Shown piece after piece: positions 16,335 to 24,593 of a stretch of DNA of 64,000 nucleotides (position 1 is its first letter; every line of letters starts with the position of its first letter). The position numbers and the translations under genes are program-made. Source of the stretch: Actinacidiphila alni (GTDB taxonomy: Bacteria > Actinomycetota > Actinomycetes > Streptomycetales > Streptomycetaceae); NCBI RefSeq assembly GCF_900112845.1, contig NZ_FONG01000009.1, forward strand, positions 62,001 through 126,000, in the 5' to 3' direction. The notes beneath the pieces were generated by a model, which saw nothing but the letters and a program-made list of their open reading frames with translations, was not told the DNA's origin and made no database searches.

Positions 16335-17555
16335 TTACTCGGCGCCGGAGGACGCCTTGCGGCGGCGGTTGGTGAGCAGGAAGGCGCCGGCGCCGGCCGC
16401 GACCAGGCCGACGGCGCCGAAGGCCATGTACGGCGTGGAGGAGCTGGCACCGGTCTCGGCGAGGTCGCCGGTGCTCACGGTGTCGGTGCCGGTCTGCGCG
16501 CGGGTGTCGGTACCGCCGGTGCCGGAGCTGCCCGAGGTGCCGGCGGAGCCGGACGAGCCGCTGGTGGAGTGGCCGCCCGTGGAACCGCTGGTCGAGCCGG
16601 ACGTGGAACCGGAGGTGGAGCCGGACGTGGAGTGGCCGCCGGTGGAACCGCCGTTGGTCGAGCCACCGTTCGTCGAACCGGAACTGGAGCCGCCGTTGGT
16701 CGAACCGCCGTTGGTCGATCCACCGTTGGTCGATCCACCGTTGGTGGAACCGCCGTTCGTCGAACCGCCGTTGGAGGAGCCGCCGGAGTTGCCGCCCGAG
16801 GTCGAGCCGCCGGTCGAGCCGCTCGCCTGCGGCGTACGGCAGGTGGCCTGCGCCAGCGTGACGTCACCGGTGACGTCGGCGACGCCCAGCTCCAGCGGGT
16901 TGATGTGGATCTTCAACTGGAGGGCGGTGGCCGCGGCCGTACGGGAGGTGATGACGGTATCGGTGAGGCGCAGGCTGACCTTGCCGACCCCGGCGACGTC
17001 CAGATCCGTGCTGCCCACCGCGTTGAGCGAGATCGTCTTCCCGAGAACCGTCACACCGACCAGCTTGGAACTGGCGGTCGGCTTGTGGCCCACCTGGCAG
17101 GTGGCCCTGGAGGTGATCGCGTCCAGCTTCACCAGGGAGAGCAGCGGCAGGCCCGGGACGTGGACCTCTGCCTTGGCGATGTTGGCGTAGCCCTCGGCCT
17201 TCCAGCGGTCGGCCGTGGCGTTGGCCGTCGCGACGTCGGCCCGCAGGATGTTCACCTCGCGCCCGTGCTCCACACCGCTGCCCACCTTCACGGTCAGCGC
17301 GGTCTCCTTGGCGTCGGCCGGCGCCTTCACATCGTTGAGCGAGACGTTCAGCGGCACGTCCACGGTCTTGTTCAACAGCGACACGTCGAGCCCTGCCCGC
17401 AGCACGGTCGCGGTGGACGAGCCGCCCCCCGTGCCGGCGGGCGTCGCCTGCGCGCCCGGCGCGACGACGAGGGTGCCCGCCGCGAGGGCGACGGCGGCGC
17501 CGATGGCGGCGGCCGAACGGCGTGCGGGCAGGCTGACGTTGATGGTGCGGTACAC
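16335..17555 (-). CDS. SCO1860-family LAETG-anchored cell-surface protein
   Basis: 406-residue exported protein. The GTG at 17555 is chosen because a GGGGG ribosome site lies ~10 bases upstream and a normal signal peptide then follows (basic NVSLPARRS, hydrophobic AAAIGAAVALAAGTLVV, cleavage near GAQA-TP). A globular part (~45-250) is followed by a Gly/Ser/Thr/Asn-rich repeat stalk. The end has the sorting signal LAETG, a hydrophobic helix and an RRRK tail, the arrangement of class E sortase substrates. Reading on to an upstream ATG at 17669 would add 38 residues without a secretion signal at the N-terminus. Function is unknown; the gene commonly sits beside cobalamin genes in Streptomyces. 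Confidence 0.88.
   Translation of the reverse strand: MYRTINVSLPARRSAAAIGAAVALAAGTLVVAPGAQATPAGTGGGSSTATVLRAGLDVSLLNKTVDVPLNVSLNDVKAPADAKETALTVKVGSGVEHGREVNILRADVATANATADRWKAEGYANIAKAEVHVPGLPLLSLVKLDAITSRATCQVGHKPTASSKLVGVTVLGKTISLNAVGSTDLDVAGVGKVSLRLTDTVITSRTAAATALQLKIHINPLELGVADVTGDVTLAQATCRTPQASGSTGGSTSGGNSGGSSNGGSTNGGSTNGGSTNGGSTNGGSTNGGSSSGSTNGGSTNGGSTGGHSTSGSTSGSTSGSTSGSTGGHSTSGSSGSAGTSGSSGTGGTDTRAQTGTDTVSTGDLAETGASSSTPYMAFGAVGLVAAGAGAFLLTNRRRKASSGAE
16540..16815 (-). repeat. Degenerate coding tandem repeats (GGSTNGGST / GSTSGST stalk)
   Basis: Short in-frame units encoding GGSTNGGST-like and then GSTSGST-like residues make up about 90 residues before the LAETG signal. They probably form a flexible wall-spanning stalk. 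Copy number is likely to vary between strains and to cause assembly errors. Confidence 0.8.
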
Positions 17556-17857
17556 GGTGGAAAACCCCCACAAGTGGCATGGAGTCCCCGGCGCGGGACT
17601 GTTGGGGACAGCCGCCGGGGACATCGACCCGGCCATGTTTACGCACTGAGGGTGAACTGGCGGGCACACGGCGTCAGTTCACCCATAAGGGTGGTTTCCG
17701 TGTGCTTCTTCGAATCTTGCGGCACGGCTGTTCCCCCGCGTCACCCGGATCACGGGATGACACCGCTCACCTCGGTTGACGCGCCGGTGCGTGCGCGGTG
17801 ATGTCCAACGTGCACCGCCGCCTCCGGGTAACGGTCCGTCAACGACCGTCGCCGCGG
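17556..17857. other. Intergenic region between the amidohydrolase and LAETG-protein genes
   Basis: About 300 bases without a credible gene. It should contain the promoter of the LAETG gene (minus strand) and the 3' end region of the amidohydrolase gene. The clear structure is the inverted repeat at 17650-17684; no obvious terminator is seen. Confidence 0.5.
17650..17684. promoter_or_regulatory. Inverted repeat GGGTGAACTG-N15-CAGTTCACCC upstream of the LAETG gene
   Basis: Perfect 10-bp arms separated by 15 bases, about 95 bases upstream of the GTG at 17555. Each arm includes GTTCACC, the unit that recurs in Streptomyces PhoP boxes. Those are direct repeats, however, and this is inverted, so another dimeric regulator is equally likely. 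Confidence 0.45.
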
Positions 17858-18949
17858 TCAGCCGACGACGGCGCCGCGCAGTACGATCCGCCGCGGCGCG
17901 GCCAGCACCCGGACGTCCGCGCGCGGGTCGCTGTCGTAGACCACGAGATCGGCGGACGCGCCCTCGGTGAGGCCGTCGCGGCCGAGCCAGGCGCGGGCGC
18001 CCCAGGTCGCGGCGGACAGCGCGGCGGTGGCGGGCAGGCCGGCCGCGGCCAGTTCGGCGACCTCGTCGGGGATCAGCCCGTGCGCGAGGCTGCCGCCCGC
18101 GTCCGTACCGGCGAAGACCGGGATCCCGGCGTCGTACGCGGCCCGTACGGTGTCGTGGCGGCGCGCGTGCAGCCGCCTCAAGTGGTCGGCCCAGCGCGGG
18201 AATTTGGCCTCGCCGCCGGCCGCGAGTGCGGGGAAGGTGGCGATGTTGACCAGCGTCGGGACGATGGCGACGCCGTGCTCGGCGAAGAGCGGGATGGTGT
18301 CCTCGGTCAGCCCGGTGGCGTGCTCGACGCAGTCGATACCGGCCTCGACCAGGTCGGTGAGCGAGTCCTCGGCGAAGCAGTGCGCGGTGACCCGGGCGCC
18401 CTCCTCGTGGGCGGCGGCGATCGCCTCGGTGAGCGCGCCCTTGGGCCAGCAGGCGGCCAGGTCGCCGGCCTCCCGGTCGATCCAGTCGCCGACCAGCTTC
18501 ACCCAGCCGTCGCCGCGCCGCGCCTCGCGCCGTACGTACGCGGTCAGGTCGCCGGGCTCGATCTCATGGGCGTAGTTGCGGATGTAGCGGCGGGTACGGG
18601 CGATGTGCCGGCCCGCCCGGATGATCCGCGGCAGGTCGGCGCGGTCGTCGACCCAGCGGGTGTCGCTGGGCGAGCCCGCGTCGCGCAGCAGCAGCGCCCC
18701 GGCCTCCCGGTCGGTGAGCGCCTGCTTCTCCGCGGTGGCCGCGTCGACCGGGCCCTGCGCGTCGAGGCCGACGTGGCAGTGCGCGTCGACCAGGCCCGGC
18801 AGCGTCCAGCCGGTGACGGTCACGGCCGGCGCGGCGGCCGGGCGGTCGTAGCTGATCCGCCCGCCGACCACCCACAGTTCGTCCCTGATCTCCTCGGGCC
18901 CGACCAGCACGCGTCCCTTGATGTGCAGCACATCGCTCTCAGCAGCCAT
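17858..18949 (-). CDS. Amidohydrolase family protein (imidazolonepropionase-like)
   Basis: 363-residue metal-dependent hydrolase of the TIM-barrel amidohydrolase superfamily. Metal-site motifs are LPGLVDAHCHVGLD (HxH) near residue 58, the lysine of GWVKLVGDW, VTAHCFAED, CVEHATG and FAGTDAGGS. The N-terminal and C-terminal strands form the usual small beta-sandwich (VLHIKGRVLVGPEE ... RRIVLRGAVV). The substrate is not evident; relatives include prolidase-like and imidazolonepropionase-like enzymes. ATG at 18949 (MAAESD) starts exactly at the family N-terminus. It stands alone between convergent or unrelated neighbours. Confidence 0.88.
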   Translation of the reverse strand: MAAESDVLHIKGRVLVGPEEIRDELWVVGGRISYDRPAAAPAVTVTGWTLPGLVDAHCHVGLDAQGPVDAATAEKQALTDREAGALLLRDAGSPSDTRWVDDRADLPRIIRAGRHIARTRRYIRNYAHEIEPGDLTAYVRREARRGDGWVKLVGDWIDREAGDLAACWPKGALTEAIAAAHEEGARVTAHCFAEDSLTDLVEAGIDCVEHATGLTEDTIPLFAEHGVAIVPTLVNIATFPALAAGGEAKFPRWADHLRRLHARRHDTVRAAYDAGIPVFAGTDAGGSLAHGLIPDEVAELAAAGLPATAALSAATWGARAWLGRDGLTEGASADLVVYDSDPRADVRVLAAPRRIVLRGAVVG

Positions 18950-19047
18950 GCACCGCACTGTACGAGGCGGGGCCGCGGTCCGGCGGCCGGGTCGCGCCGT
19001 GCCGTGCCGTGCGGTGCCGTGCGGGGAGGGTCGTGAGGACAGAACCG

Positions 19048-20019
19048 TCAGACCGCGGTCAGCCGGGAGAAGGTCGCGCGGTACTCGCTGGGGGTCAGGC
19101 CCGCCCGGCGCAGCAGATGCGCGCGCAGCGAGTCGGCGGTGCCCAGGCCGCTGGCCCGCGCGACCTGGTCGACCGGCAGCGTCGTCGTCTCCAGCAACTC
19201 CTTGGCCCGTTCGACGCGTTGGTGCAGCAGCCACTGGAGCGGGCTCAGCCCGGCCTCGGCGTGGAAGCGGCGGGAGAGCGTACGGACGCTGACCGACGCG
19301 TGCCGGGCGAGGTCGGCGAGGGTGAGCGGCTGGTCGAGCCGGGTCATCGCCCACGCCCTGGTCGCGGCGAGCGAGGTGCCGGTCTCGGCGGGCAGCGGGG
19401 TCTCGGTGAACTGCGTCTGCCCGCCGTGCCGTACGGGTGCGACGAGGGCGAGCCGCGCCACGGTGTTGGCGACGGCCGCGCCGTAGTCGGTGCGGATGAT
19501 GTGCAGGCACAGGTCGATGCCCGCCGCGTAGCCGGAGGAGGTGAGCATCGGGCCGTCCTGGACGAAGAGCACGTCCGGCTCCATGACCACCGCCGGGTAC
19601 CGCTCGGCGAGTTGGCCGGTGTACGCCCAGTACGTGGTGGCCTGGCGGCCATCGAGCAGCCCCGCCTCGGCGAGCAGGAAGGCGCCGGTGCAGATGGAGG
19701 CGACCCGCTTGCCCGCGCCGGCCGCCCGCCGCAGCGCGTCCACCACCCGCAGGTCGGGGTCCTCCCGGGAGCCGGTACCGGCGACGATCACGGTGTCGGC
19801 CCGTTCGACCGCCTCAAGGCCGGGCCGGATCATCAGCTCGGCGCCGCCGCCGGTCCCGACGGCGCCGGGGTCCGGGGTGCACAGCTCGACCTCGTAACCG
19901 GGGCCGCCGTCCACCTCGACCTTGCCGAAGAGCATCTCGGGCACGGCGAGGTTGAACATCGACACCGGCCGCGCGGCGATCACCGCGACCCGGTGCGGCC
20001 GGTGGCAGCTGAAGGGCAT
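19048..20019 (-). CDS. GlxA family transcriptional regulator (DJ-1/PfpI plus AraC helix-turn-helix)
   Basis: 323-residue regulator. The N-terminal DJ-1/PfpI-like domain (about 10-180; VAVIAARPVSMFNLAVPEMLFG, ASICTGAFLLAEAGLLDGR) may sense a small ligand. The C-terminal AraC-type double HTH (about 215-315; LADLARHASVSVRTLSRRF, PLQWLLHQRVERAKELLE) binds DNA. ATG 20019 has GGAGG 8 bases upstream; the in-frame ATG at 20040 lies in front of that site and is less likely. It is divergent from the MFS gene with 70 bases between them, which suggests it controls that transporter. Confidence 0.9.
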   Translation of the reverse strand: MPFSCHRPHRVAVIAARPVSMFNLAVPEMLFGKVEVDGGPGYEVELCTPDPGAVGTGGGAELMIRPGLEAVERADTVIVAGTGSREDPDLRVVDALRRAAGAGKRVASICTGAFLLAEAGLLDGRQATTYWAYTGQLAERYPAVVMEPDVLFVQDGPMLTSSGYAAGIDLCLHIIRTDYGAAVANTVARLALVAPVRHGGQTQFTETPLPAETGTSLAATRAWAMTRLDQPLTLADLARHASVSVRTLSRRFHAEAGLSPLQWLLHQRVERAKELLETTTLPVDQVARASGLGTADSLRAHLLRRAGLTPSEYRATFSRLTAV

Positions 20020-20089
20020 GGCCAGAACCTCCGGAACCATGGCATTGAGGCCACTACTGTACGGCGCCGACCGCCGCCACGCTGATCGC

Positions 20090-21541
20090 ATGTCTTCCTG
20101 CCTGACCGATGACGCGCCGCTGCCCGTACCGGCCTCCCCCGTACCGGCTTCCGGCGCACCGGCTTCCGACGTACCGGCCGCTGAGGCGGTCGTCCGCTCG
20201 CCCGGCCGTACGCTGGCCGCCGCGCTGCTCGGCTTCTTCGTGATCACCCTGGACGCGTCCGTCGTGACCGTGGCGCTGCCGTCCATCGGCGCCGATCTGC
20301 ACGGCGGTCTGGCCGCGCTGCAGTGGGTGGTGGACGGCTACACGCTGGTGTTCGCCGCCTTCATGCTGTCGACCGGAGCGCTGTCGGACCGGATCGGCGC
20401 GGGGCGCGCCTTCCTGGCGGGCCTGGCCGTCTTCACCGCGGCCTCGGCGGCCTGCGGGTGTGCGCCGGGCCTCGGTGTGCTGATCGGTACCCGGGTCGTC
20501 CAGGGCGCGGCGGCCTCGGTGATGCTGCCCGCGTCGCTCGCGCTGGTACGGCAGGCATATCCGGACGCGGGCGGCTCCGGCAGCTCCGGCATGGGCCGGG
20601 CGCGGGCCGTCGCGCTGTGGGCGGCGGGCGGCGCGGTGGCCGTGGCGCTCGGGCCGGTCGCGGGCGGCGCTTTGACCTCGGTCTGGTCCTGGCGCGGCAT
20701 CTTCTTCATCAATCTGCCGATCGGCCTGCTCGCCGCCGCGCTGCTGGCCCGTACGCCGCGCTCCCCCCGGCGGACCGCCCCGCTGGACGTGCCCGGCCAG
20801 CTCACCGCGGTGCTCGGCCTCGCCGCGCTGACCTTCGCGGTGATCGAGGGCGGCGGGCTGGGGGCGGTGGCGGCGGCCGTCGCGGTCGCGGTGCTCGTCT
20901 GCTTCTTCCTGATCGAGGCCCGCACCGCGCACCCCGTCGTACCGCTGGGGCTGTTCCGGGACCGTACGGTGGCGGTCTGCGTCGCGGTGGGCGCCGCGCT
21001 GAGCTTCGCCTTCTACGGGATGATCTTCGTGCTCAGCCTCTTCTTCCAGCAGGTGCGCGGGCAGTCCGCGCTCGGCGCGGGGCTGATGTTCCTGCCGATG
21101 ACGGCGCTGATCGCGCTGGTGAACGTCGTCGCCGGCCGGCTGGCCGCGCGGTTCGGGCCCCGGCTGCCGATGCTCGCCGGACAGCTGCTGATGATCGTCG
21201 GCCTGTTGATCCTGCTGCCGGTCGGTGCCGGGACCCCGGCGGCGCTGCTCGCGGTCGTCATGGTGCCGCTGGGCCTGGGCGGCGCGCTGGCCGTACCGCC
21301 GCTGACCGCCGCGCTGCTGGACGCGACACCGGCCGAGCGGGCGGGCCTGGCGGCCGGTGTGCTCAACGCGGGCCGGCAGATCGCGGGCGCCCTCGCCGTG
21401 GCGGCCTTCGGCGCGCTGGTCGCGCGCCCCGACCGTTTCCTGCCGGGCCTGCGCACCTGTCTGCTGCTGTCCGCCGCGCTGCTGACGGTCACCGCGCTCG
21501 CCACCCTCGCGCTCCGCCGCCCGGCGGCGCCGCACCGCTGA
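20090..21541 (+). CDS. MFS drug-efflux transporter (DHA2, 14-TM type)
   Basis: 483-residue integral membrane protein. After an Ala/Pro-rich N-tail come motifs of the DHA2 branch: FFVITLDASVVTVALPSIG (motif D1), WVVDGYTLVFAAFMLSTGAL, LSDRIGAGRAFLAGL (motif A) and a WRGIFFINLPIGLLA loop. About 14 hydrophobic segments are visible. It probably expels hydrophobic drugs or metabolites by proton antiport. The divergent GlxA-type regulator is the likely controller. The substrate cannot be predicted. Confidence 0.9.
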   Translation: MSSCLTDDAPLPVPASPVPASGAPASDVPAAEAVVRSPGRTLAAALLGFFVITLDASVVTVALPSIGADLHGGLAALQWVVDGYTLVFAAFMLSTGALSDRIGAGRAFLAGLAVFTAASAACGCAPGLGVLIGTRVVQGAAASVMLPASLALVRQAYPDAGGSGSSGMGRARAVALWAAGGAVAVALGPVAGGALTSVWSWRGIFFINLPIGLLAAALLARTPRSPRRTAPLDVPGQLTAVLGLAALTFAVIEGGGLGAVAAAVAVAVLVCFFLIEARTAHPVVPLGLFRDRTVAVCVAVGAALSFAFYGMIFVLSLFFQQVRGQSALGAGLMFLPMTALIALVNVVAGRLAARFGPRLPMLAGQLLMIVGLLILLPVGAGTPAALLAVVMVPLGLGGALAVPPLTAALLDATPAERAGLAAGVLNAGRQIAGALAVAAFGALVARPDRFLPGLRTCLLLSAALLTVTALATLALRRPAAPHR

Positions 21542-21662
21542 CACGGTGGCGCGACGGCGGCGGAAGGCGTTGGCTGGAAGGACGCAAGGGCGGTCCACCC
21601 GGCCGGACCACCAACGGTCACAGGGCCGGACCGCAGGGCCGGAAAGCTGGGAGGCGGGCGGC

Positions 21663-22037
21663 ATGACGAAGGGCGCGGACACGGCGGCCGGCTTCCGGGT
21701 GCGGCGGATCTACGGCGAGGCGGACGCGGACGACGGGGTCCGGGTGCTGGTCGACCGGCTGTGGCCGCGCGGGGTCGCCAAGGCGCGGGCCGCGGTGGAC
21801 GAGTGGTGCAAGGAGCTGACGCCCTCCACGGAGCTGCGCACCTGGTTCCACGCGCACCCCGATCAGTACGCCGACTTCGCCGAGCGCTACCGGGCGGAGC
21901 TGGCCGGGCCCGCGCAGGACGAGGCCGTACGGCGGCTGCGCGAGCTGGCCCGTACCCGGCGCGTGACGCTGCTGACGGCGGTGAAGGACCCGGAGCACAG
22001 CCATGTGCCGGTGCTCCTGGGCCACCTCACCGGCTGA
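21663..22037 (+). CDS. DUF488 family protein
   Basis: 124-residue small soluble protein. The signature stretch VRVLVDRLWPRGVAKARA, followed by WCKELTPSTELRTWFHAHP and VTLLTAVKDPEHSH, is diagnostic of DUF488 (YeaO-like). No biochemical role is established. ATG 21663 is the only start near the conserved N-terminus. It lies 121 bases after the MFS gene on the same strand and converges with the semialdehyde dehydrogenase gene. Confidence 0.85.
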   Translation: MTKGADTAAGFRVRRIYGEADADDGVRVLVDRLWPRGVAKARAAVDEWCKELTPSTELRTWFHAHPDQYADFAERYRAELAGPAQDEAVRRLRELARTRRVTLLTAVKDPEHSHVPVLLGHLTG

Positions 22038-22082
22038 GCCGGCTCGACCCCCTCAGCGGGCTCAGCATCAGCCACCGCGCCG

Positions 22083-23615
22083 TCAGCGCTCCAGCACGCC
22101 GTCCACCCGGCGCGGCACACCCGGCGGATTGTCGTCGCGCAGCTCGGGCGGCAGCAGCGCGGGCGGCGTGTCCTGGTACGCCACCGGCCGCAGCCAGCGC
22201 TCGATCGCGGTGCCGCCCACGGAGGTCGACGTGGAGGTCGTGGCCGGGTAGGGGCCGCCGTGGTGCTGCGCGGGTGCCACGGCGACACCGGTCGGCCAGC
22301 CGTTGACCAGGACGCGGCCGGCGAGCGCGGTCAGCCGGGCCAGCAGCTCCGCCGCCTCGCCGCCGGACCGCGTGGCCTCTTCCGCGCCCAGGTGCGCGGT
22401 CGCCGTGAGATTGCCGGGCAGCCGGTCGAGGACCGCGGCCAGTTCGGCGGCAGACCCGTACCGCACGACGACGGTCAGCGGCCCGAAGCACTCCTCCAGC
22501 AGCAGGTCGTACGCGTCCTGCCCGGCGAGGTCGGCGGCGGCGACGGTGAGGAAGCCGGGGCGTACGGCGTGCTCGCCGCCGTCGCCCGCGGGGACCGGCT
22601 GCGCGACGCCGGGCAGGCCGGCGCGGGCGGCGACGCCCTTGAGGAAGTTGTCGCGCATGCGGGCGTCCAGCAGCACACCGGGACCCGCGCCGGCGGCGGC
22701 GCCGGTGAGCGCGGCCACCAGCCGGTCGCCGTGCTCGCCGCCGGGCGCCAGGACCAGGCCGGGCTTGGTGCAGAACTGGCCGACGCCGAGGGTGAAGGAC
22801 CCGGCGAGGCCCGCGCCGATCTGCTCGGCGCGCTCGGCGGCGGCCTCCTCGGTGACGACCACCGGATTGAGGCTGCCCAGCTCGCCGTGGAAGGGGATCG
22901 GGCGCGGGCGGGCCGCCGCCGCGTCGAACAGGGCCCGGCCGCCGGGGACGGAGCCGGTGAAGCCCGCCGCTGCGATCGAGGGGTGCTTCACGAGGGCGAC
23001 GCCCGCTTCGAAGCCGTGCACCAGGCCGATCGTGCCGTCGGGCAGGCCCGCGGCGACGGCGGCCCGGCGCAGCACGTCGGCGCAGAGCGCGGAGGTCGCG
23101 GGGTGGTCGGGGTGCGCCTTGACGACGACGGGGCAGCCGGCCGCCAGCGCGCTCGCGGTGTCGCCGCCGGGCACGGAGAAGGCGAGCGGGAAATTGCTGG
23201 CCGCGTAGACGGCGACGACGCCCAGCGGGACCTTGAAGCGGCGCAGGTCGGGGCGCGGGATGGGTTTGGCGTCCGGGTCGGCGTGGTCGATGATCACGTC
23301 AAGGAAGCCGCCCTCCTCGACCACGTCCGCGAACGCGCGCAACTGGTAGGCGGTGCGGGCGAGTTCGCCGGTGAGCCGGGGGACGCCGAGCGCGGTCTCG
23401 GCGTCGGCGGCGGCGATGATCCGCTCGGCATCCTCCTCCAGCAGCCCGGCGGCGCCGCGCAGCAGGCGGGAGCGTACGCTGCGGTCGGCGAGCGCGGGGA
23501 GGGCGGCGGCCGCCGCGCGCACGGCGGCGTCCACGTCCCCGGCCGTGGCCTCCACCGCGACCTGCTCCCGCTGCTTCCCGGTTCGGGGGTCGACGCTCCA
23601 GACTGGTACTGCCAC
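22083..23615 (-). CDS. Alpha-ketoglutarate semialdehyde (2,5-dioxovalerate) dehydrogenase
   Basis: 510-residue aldehyde dehydrogenase of the KGSADH type, oxidising 2-oxoglutarate semialdehyde to 2-oxoglutarate with NAD(P)+. Conserved parts are YAASNFPLAFSVPGGDTASA, VVVKAHPDHPATS, AAAGFTGSVPGGRALFD, the glutamate of PIPFHGELGSLNPVVV and the nucleophile cysteine in TLGVGQFCTKPGLV. GTG 23615 has GGAGG 8 bases upstream; the GTG five codons earlier overlaps that ribosome site. Together with kdgD-like and udh-like genes at 32-35 kb it fits oxidative uronate/aldarate catabolism. The divergent IclR gene probably regulates it. Confidence 0.9.
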   Translation of the reverse strand: MAVPVWSVDPRTGKQREQVAVEATAGDVDAAVRAAAAALPALADRSVRSRLLRGAAGLLEEDAERIIAAADAETALGVPRLTGELARTAYQLRAFADVVEEGGFLDVIIDHADPDAKPIPRPDLRRFKVPLGVVAVYAASNFPLAFSVPGGDTASALAAGCPVVVKAHPDHPATSALCADVLRRAAVAAGLPDGTIGLVHGFEAGVALVKHPSIAAAGFTGSVPGGRALFDAAAARPRPIPFHGELGSLNPVVVTEEAAAERAEQIGAGLAGSFTLGVGQFCTKPGLVLAPGGEHGDRLVAALTGAAAGAGPGVLLDARMRDNFLKGVAARAGLPGVAQPVPAGDGGEHAVRPGFLTVAAADLAGQDAYDLLLEECFGPLTVVVRYGSAAELAAVLDRLPGNLTATAHLGAEEATRSGGEAAELLARLTALAGRVLVNGWPTGVAVAPAQHHGGPYPATTSTSTSVGGTAIERWLRPVAYQDTPPALLPPELRDDNPPGVPRRVDGVLER

Positions 23616-23630
23616 CGGAAGAACCTCCAC

Positions 23631-23662
23631 ATTTCCGTACTGCGCGACGATTTCCGTACTGC
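23631..23662. promoter_or_regulatory. Two 13-bp direct repeats ATTTCCGTACTGC
   Basis: Identical 13-base repeats at 23631-23643 and 23650-23662, 19 bases apart, in the promoter region between the divergent dehydrogenase and IclR genes. They may be extra regulator sites or the residue of a small duplication. Confidence 0.4.
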
Positions 23663-23684
23663 TTCTGTGCTGCGCGAGGGCTTC

Positions 23685-23700
23685 GTTCTATATACTGAAC
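23685..23700. promoter_or_regulatory. IclR-type operator GTTCTATATACTGAAC
   Basis: 16-bp palindrome with GTTC/GAAC ends and an AT-rich centre, unusual in this GC-rich DNA. It lies between the divergent dehydrogenase and IclR genes, 88 bases before the IclR start. GTTC-N8-GAAC-like sites are typical of IclR-family repressors. TATACT inside it could also be the -10 element of the IclR gene, which would give autorepression. Confidence 0.65.
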
Positions 23701-23787
23701 GGCGTCTTCAGATGTGAATCACTCTTCGGAGCCTACGTCCACGGGCCCCGACGGAACAAGACGAACGAACGCGAGGGGTCGTACGCG

Positions 23788-24558
23788 ATGGCTGTTGCCG
23801 AGGGAGCCGGTTCCCAGGTCAAGTCCGCGGTCCGCACGGTGGAACTGCTGGAGTTCTTCGCGGGCCGCCCCGGCATGCACAGCCTGGCCGCCGTGCAGGA
23901 GTCGGTGGGATATCCGAAGTCCAGCCTGTACATGCTGCTGCGCACACTGGTCGAGCTGGGCTGGATCGAGACCGACGCCACCGGCACCCGGTACGGCATC
24001 GGGGTGCGGGCGCTGCTCGTCGGCACCTCGTACATCGACGGCGACGAGGTGGTGGCCGCGGCCCGGCCCACGCTGGACCGGCTGTCGGACGACACCAGCG
24101 AGACCATCCACCTCGCCCGGCTGGACGGCACCAGCGTGGTCTATCTGGCCACCCGGCAGTCCCAGCACTATCTGCGGCCCTTCACCCGGGTCGGGCGCCG
24201 GCTGCCCGCGCACTCCACCTCGCTCGGCAAGGCGCTGCTGGCCACGTACACCGACGAGCAGGTGCGCAAGCTGCTGCCGGAGACGCTGGAACCGCTGACC
24301 GAGCACACCCACACCGACCGCGAGAAGCTGATCGAGGAGCTGGCCCAGATCCGGGAGCAGGGCTTCGCCGTGGACCGCGAGGAGAACACGCTGGGCCTGC
24401 GCTGCTTCGGCATCGCCGTCCCGTACCGCACGCCGGCGCGCGACGCCGTGAGCTGCTCGGTGCCGGTCGCCCGGCTCACCCCGGCCCACGAGCAGATGAT
24501 CAAGGACGCGCTCTTCGACGCCAGGGACCGGCTGTTGCTTGCCACGCGGCGGCTCTGA
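23788..24558 (+). CDS. IclR family transcriptional regulator
   Basis: 256-residue regulator: winged HTH at about 10-75 (VKSAVRTVELLEFFAGRPG, YPKSSLYMLLRTLVELGWIE) and effector-binding IclR domain at about 85-250 (ETIHLARLDGTSVVYLAT, GRRLPAHSTSLGKALLA, DREENTLGLRCFGIAVP). ATG 23788 starts at the family N-terminus. Divergent from the KGSADH gene, and with a GTTC-N8-GAAC palindrome between them, it is likely a sugar-acid-responsive repressor of that gene and perhaps of the udh/kdgD locus. Confidence 0.92.
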   Translation: MAVAEGAGSQVKSAVRTVELLEFFAGRPGMHSLAAVQESVGYPKSSLYMLLRTLVELGWIETDATGTRYGIGVRALLVGTSYIDGDEVVAAARPTLDRLSDDTSETIHLARLDGTSVVYLATRQSQHYLRPFTRVGRRLPAHSTSLGKALLATYTDEQVRKLLPETLEPLTEHTHTDREKLIEELAQIREQGFAVDREENTLGLRCFGIAVPYRTPARDAVSCSVPVARLTPAHEQMIKDALFDARDRLLLATRRL

Positions 24559-24593
24559 GGAAGGGCCCCGGGGGGCCCGCGTAGGGTCGGCGC

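Noticed and set aside
17556-17669. 38-residue N-terminal extension of the LAETG protein
   Set aside because: It contains the ribosome site of the GTG at 17555 and would bury the signal peptide.
20054-21682. 542-codon minus-strand frame opposite the MFS gene
   Set aside because: It is a shadow of a clear 14-helix transporter; the composition is Gln/Arg/Gly-rich noise.
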